A stretch of 7,966 nucleotides of DNA, from positions 2,381 to 10,346 of the forward strand of contig DFBL01000039.1 of NCBI GenBank assembly GCA_002366615.1. The letters run 5' to 3'. Below are positions 6,428 through 7,966 of the stretch, piece by piece. The DNA comes from Candidatus Dojkabacteria bacterium UBA3081 (lineage in GTDB: Bacteria; Patescibacteriota; Dojkabacteria; SC72). The number at the start of each line of letters is the position of its first letter. Within the stretch, counting starts at the first letter, position 1. The notes under the pieces were generated by a model. It worked only from the letters and a program-made list of their open reading frames with translations. It did not search any database and was not told the DNA's origin. A program made the position numbers and the translations under genes.

Positions 6428-7426
6428 ATGAAAAAAGAGTACAAAGAATTAAAGAAGCTAATAGAGAAAAACAACAACATATTGATCCTTACTCACAAAG
6501 GACCAGATTTTGATGGTTTTTGCGCAGGCTTAATACTAAAGAAATATTTAAATACAATATATCCTAAAAAGACAGTCTCTTTTAAAACAAGACACCATCC
6601 AACACAAAAGATTTCCTTTATGCATGAGATAGAGATTGCACAAACTATTAATGTAGGAGATGAGGATTTAATAATTCTTGTAGATGCAGGTACTTGGGAT
6701 ATGTGTACTACCAAAGATGACACAATACAATTAACAAAAGCTAAGGTCGCAATAGTAGATCACCATGACACAAAGAATATGCAAGCCGATTCAGTTGTAA
6801 ATGAAAATATGAGTTCTGCTACCGAGCAAGTCCTAAAATATTGTAAAGAGGTAAGTGGAAAGAAATTCGAGATAACAAAAGGGATTGCTTTCCTAGGACA
6901 GGTAGGGATTGTATATGATACTGGGAGGTTTTTGTATGACAATACTAAACCAGAAACATATGAGCTAATGGCACAACTAAGAAGAATATATCCTGTAGAT
7001 TTAGAAAATTTTGAGTACAAGAGTACAAAATTCCCAATGGATACATTACTACCATTAAAAATATATATTCAAAATATACATATACAGGGAGATATGGCAT
7101 ACACATATATTAATAGGGAGGATATAGAGAGTAATGGGATTAGTAAAACGGGAATGAATAATGCTCAAGAGTTTGTAAGAGATAAAGTAATTAGATATAT
7201 TCAGGGAATTCATTGGGGATTTGTTGTTAAGCCATATCTTGAAAATTCCAATGAATGGAGAATATCTTTTAGAAGTACAAAAGGATACCAAGAGGTAGCA
7301 AAGATTGCAGAAGCTCTGGGTGGTGGTGGTCATCAATATGCTGCTGCATCAAAAATACAAGCTACAAATGGGGATGAAGCTACACAAAAAGTATTACAAG
7401 TAATTTCACAGATAGTGGGGGAATGA
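6428..7426 (+). CDS. DHH/DHHA1 family phosphoesterase, NrnA-like
   Basis: The 332-residue protein has the DHH domain followed by DHHA1. Motif I is THKGPDFDGFCAG (22-34) with H23, D27 and D29; motif II is LVDAG with D86; motif III is VDHHD (110-114); motif IV is GIVYDTGRFLY (160-170) with D164. All Mn-binding positions are present. The DHHA1 substrate-binding loop GGGGHQYAAA is at 298-307. NrnA-type enzymes degrade very short RNAs (nanoRNA) from the end and can dephosphorylate 3'-phosphoadenosine 5'-phosphate; some relatives hydrolyse cyclic dinucleotides or pApA. Length fits NrnA and is too short for RecJ, and there is no PAS/GGDEF part as in GdpP. The start sits six bases after an extended -10, suggesting leaderless translation. 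It is divergent from serS, and its TGA end faces the convergent gene 26 nt away. Confidence 0.88.
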   Translation: MKKEYKELKKLIEKNNNILILTHKGPDFDGFCAGLILKKYLNTIYPKKTVSFKTRHHPTQKISFMHEIEIAQTINVGDEDLIILVDAGTWDMCTTKDDTIQLTKAKVAIVDHHDTKNMQADSVVNENMSSATEQVLKYCKEVSGKKFEITKGIAFLGQVGIVYDTGRFLYDNTKPETYELMAQLRRIYPVDLENFEYKSTKFPMDTLLPLKIYIQNIHIQGDMAYTYINREDIESNGISKTGMNNAQEFVRDKVIRYIQGIHWGFVVKPYLENSNEWRISFRSTKGYQEVAKIAEALGGGGHQYAAASKIQATNGDEATQKVLQVISQIVGE

Positions 7427-7452
7427 CAAAACTCAAAAAACAGAACTAAAAA

Positions 7453-7821
7453 CTACTCCTCCTTCTTCTTCTCCTCCTTCCTCTCCTTAAGTTCCCTCTC
7501 AATCTCTTTAACCTTCCACATAAATATACGACTCCTATCCTTTGCATTTGGGTAATCAATAGCGAAGCTGTAAGCTTGTTCTAATACACCTCTGTTCTTT
7601 TCCTTTGCCCATTTAATATACATACTAGCTCGTTTGGAATCCTCTAGTTTACCTGCTAATCTCAAACCGTAATACTGATACTCCTTAGAGATATATTTAT
7701 GCTTATCATTAATTATAACATTCTTTTTTGAAAATTCCTCCGTATCAAATAGCTCCTTTTGAGGTTTATCATCACTCCTTTTCTCTTTTAGCTTTGAGAG
7801 AATATCTTTTAATGATTCCAT
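7453..7821 (-). CDS. Small charged protein of unknown function
   Basis: I do not recognise this 122-residue protein. It has no signal peptide or TM. The first 40 residues are polar and probably disordered. A better-ordered core at about 44-105 is rich in Tyr, Trp and small residues (YISKEYQYYGLRLAG, ASMYIKWAKEKNRG, QAYSFAIDYPNAKDRSRIFMW) and looks helical. The last 20 residues are a run of Glu/Lys. The mix of aromatic positions in a helical core suggests a real conserved domain rather than a chance frame. Its ATG directly follows the TAA of the upstream gene (TAAATG), so the two are co-transcribed; the AAGAAG before the start is a weak binding site. Its TAG lies 26 nt from the converging DHH gene. 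Confidence 0.7.
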   Translation of the reverse strand: MESLKDILSKLKEKRSDDKPQKELFDTEEFSKKNVIINDKHKYISKEYQYYGLRLAGKLEDSKRASMYIKWAKEKNRGVLEQAYSFAIDYPNAKDRSRIFMWKVKEIERELKERKEEKKKEE

Positions 7822-7966
7822 TTACTTCTTTACTTTTGATAATACCTCTTTGTAAATCTTTCTTGTATATTTATCTAACTCTGGTTTCATTTGAGGGAAT
7901 AGGGCTCCTTCTCTACCTGAGACATCTTCTAAAAACCAAAATATTCTCTCACTCTGACCATATCCA
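7822..7966 (-). CDS. C-terminal fragment of an unrecognised protein, truncated by the window edge
   Basis: On the minus strand the frame is open from the window edge to a TAA at 7824-7822, giving 47 complete codons. The readable end includes GYGQSERIFWFLEDVSGREG, then ALFPQMKPELDKYTRKIYKE and a lysine-rich finish (VLSKVKK). There is no low-complexity signature, and the stop abuts the ATG of the next gene, as expected for a real upstream member of the same operon. The piece is too short to assign a family; I recognise no motif. Confidence 0.6.
   Translation of the reverse strand, partial: GYGQSERIFWFLEDVSGREGALFPQMKPELDKYTRKIYKEVLSKVKK

Noticed and set aside
6493..7336. Three minus-strand open frames inside the DHH gene
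   Set aside because: They lie opposite a well-supported gene with intact catalytic motifs and have no start signals or family features.
7427..7452. Bidirectional terminator between the convergent DHH and hypothetical genes
   Set aside because: The 26-nt gap is A-rich but contains no inverted repeat.
1..7966. Recoded TGA (Gracilibacteria/SR1 code)
   Set aside because: TGA ends the SecD-like, SecF-like, 2H and DHH genes at sensible family lengths, and no in-frame TGA occurs within conserved domains.
1..7966. CRISPR arrays, tRNA/rRNA genes, insertion sequences or phage genes
   Set aside because: No regularly spaced repeats, transposase-like proteins or terminal inverted repeats seen, and no non-coding gap is longer than about 90 nt.

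Overview
The window looks like an AT-rich (roughly one third GC by eye) bacterial chromosome segment. Gene ends are tightly packed, with ATGA start/stop overlaps and very short intergenic gaps. Several proteins match known bacterial families but are divergent, and one is a winged-helix protein fused to a degenerate nucleotidyltransferase fold of a kind I associate with Patescibacteria (CPR). TGA serves as a stop in five genes, so the code is standard rather than the TGA=Gly code of Gracilibacteria/SR1. A CPR lineage such as Dojkabacteria or Microgenomates is my best guess from style alone; no marker in the window proves it.

Layout. (1) 1-4536, plus strand: the 3' part of a membrane-anchored DUF3048 (YerB-like) protein that runs in from outside the window; a 57-nt gap with a perfect 13-nt dyad; then a probable operon of four genes: a winged-helix/NTase-like regulator, a divergent SecD-like protein, a five-TM protein that looks like a SecF membrane core without its periplasmic domain, and miaA. 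The last three are joined by two ATGA overlaps. (2) 6341-4503, minus strand: serS and a two-histidine (2H/ThpR-like) RNA phosphodiesterase, 3 nt apart; the 2H gene runs 34 nt into the 3' end of miaA. (3) 6342-6427: an 86-nt divergent promoter region. It has a good serS promoter with an all-G discriminator, and an extended -10 that places the start site on the A of the opposite gene's ATG. (4) 6428-7426, plus strand: a DHH/DHHA1 phosphoesterase (NrnA-like). (5) 7966-7453, minus strand: two unrecognised genes, the first cut by the window edge, with its stop codon abutting the next start.

How the genes fit together: miaA, serS, the 2H phosphodiesterase and the NrnA-like nuclease all concern tRNA or small-RNA metabolism. 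The DUF3048 protein and the SecDF-like pair act at the membrane. The most unusual item is the SecDF-like pair: the overall architecture is recognisable, but SecF has lost its first TM and periplasmic domain, and the intramembrane charged residues known to matter for proton-driven SecDF appear to be absent from both proteins.
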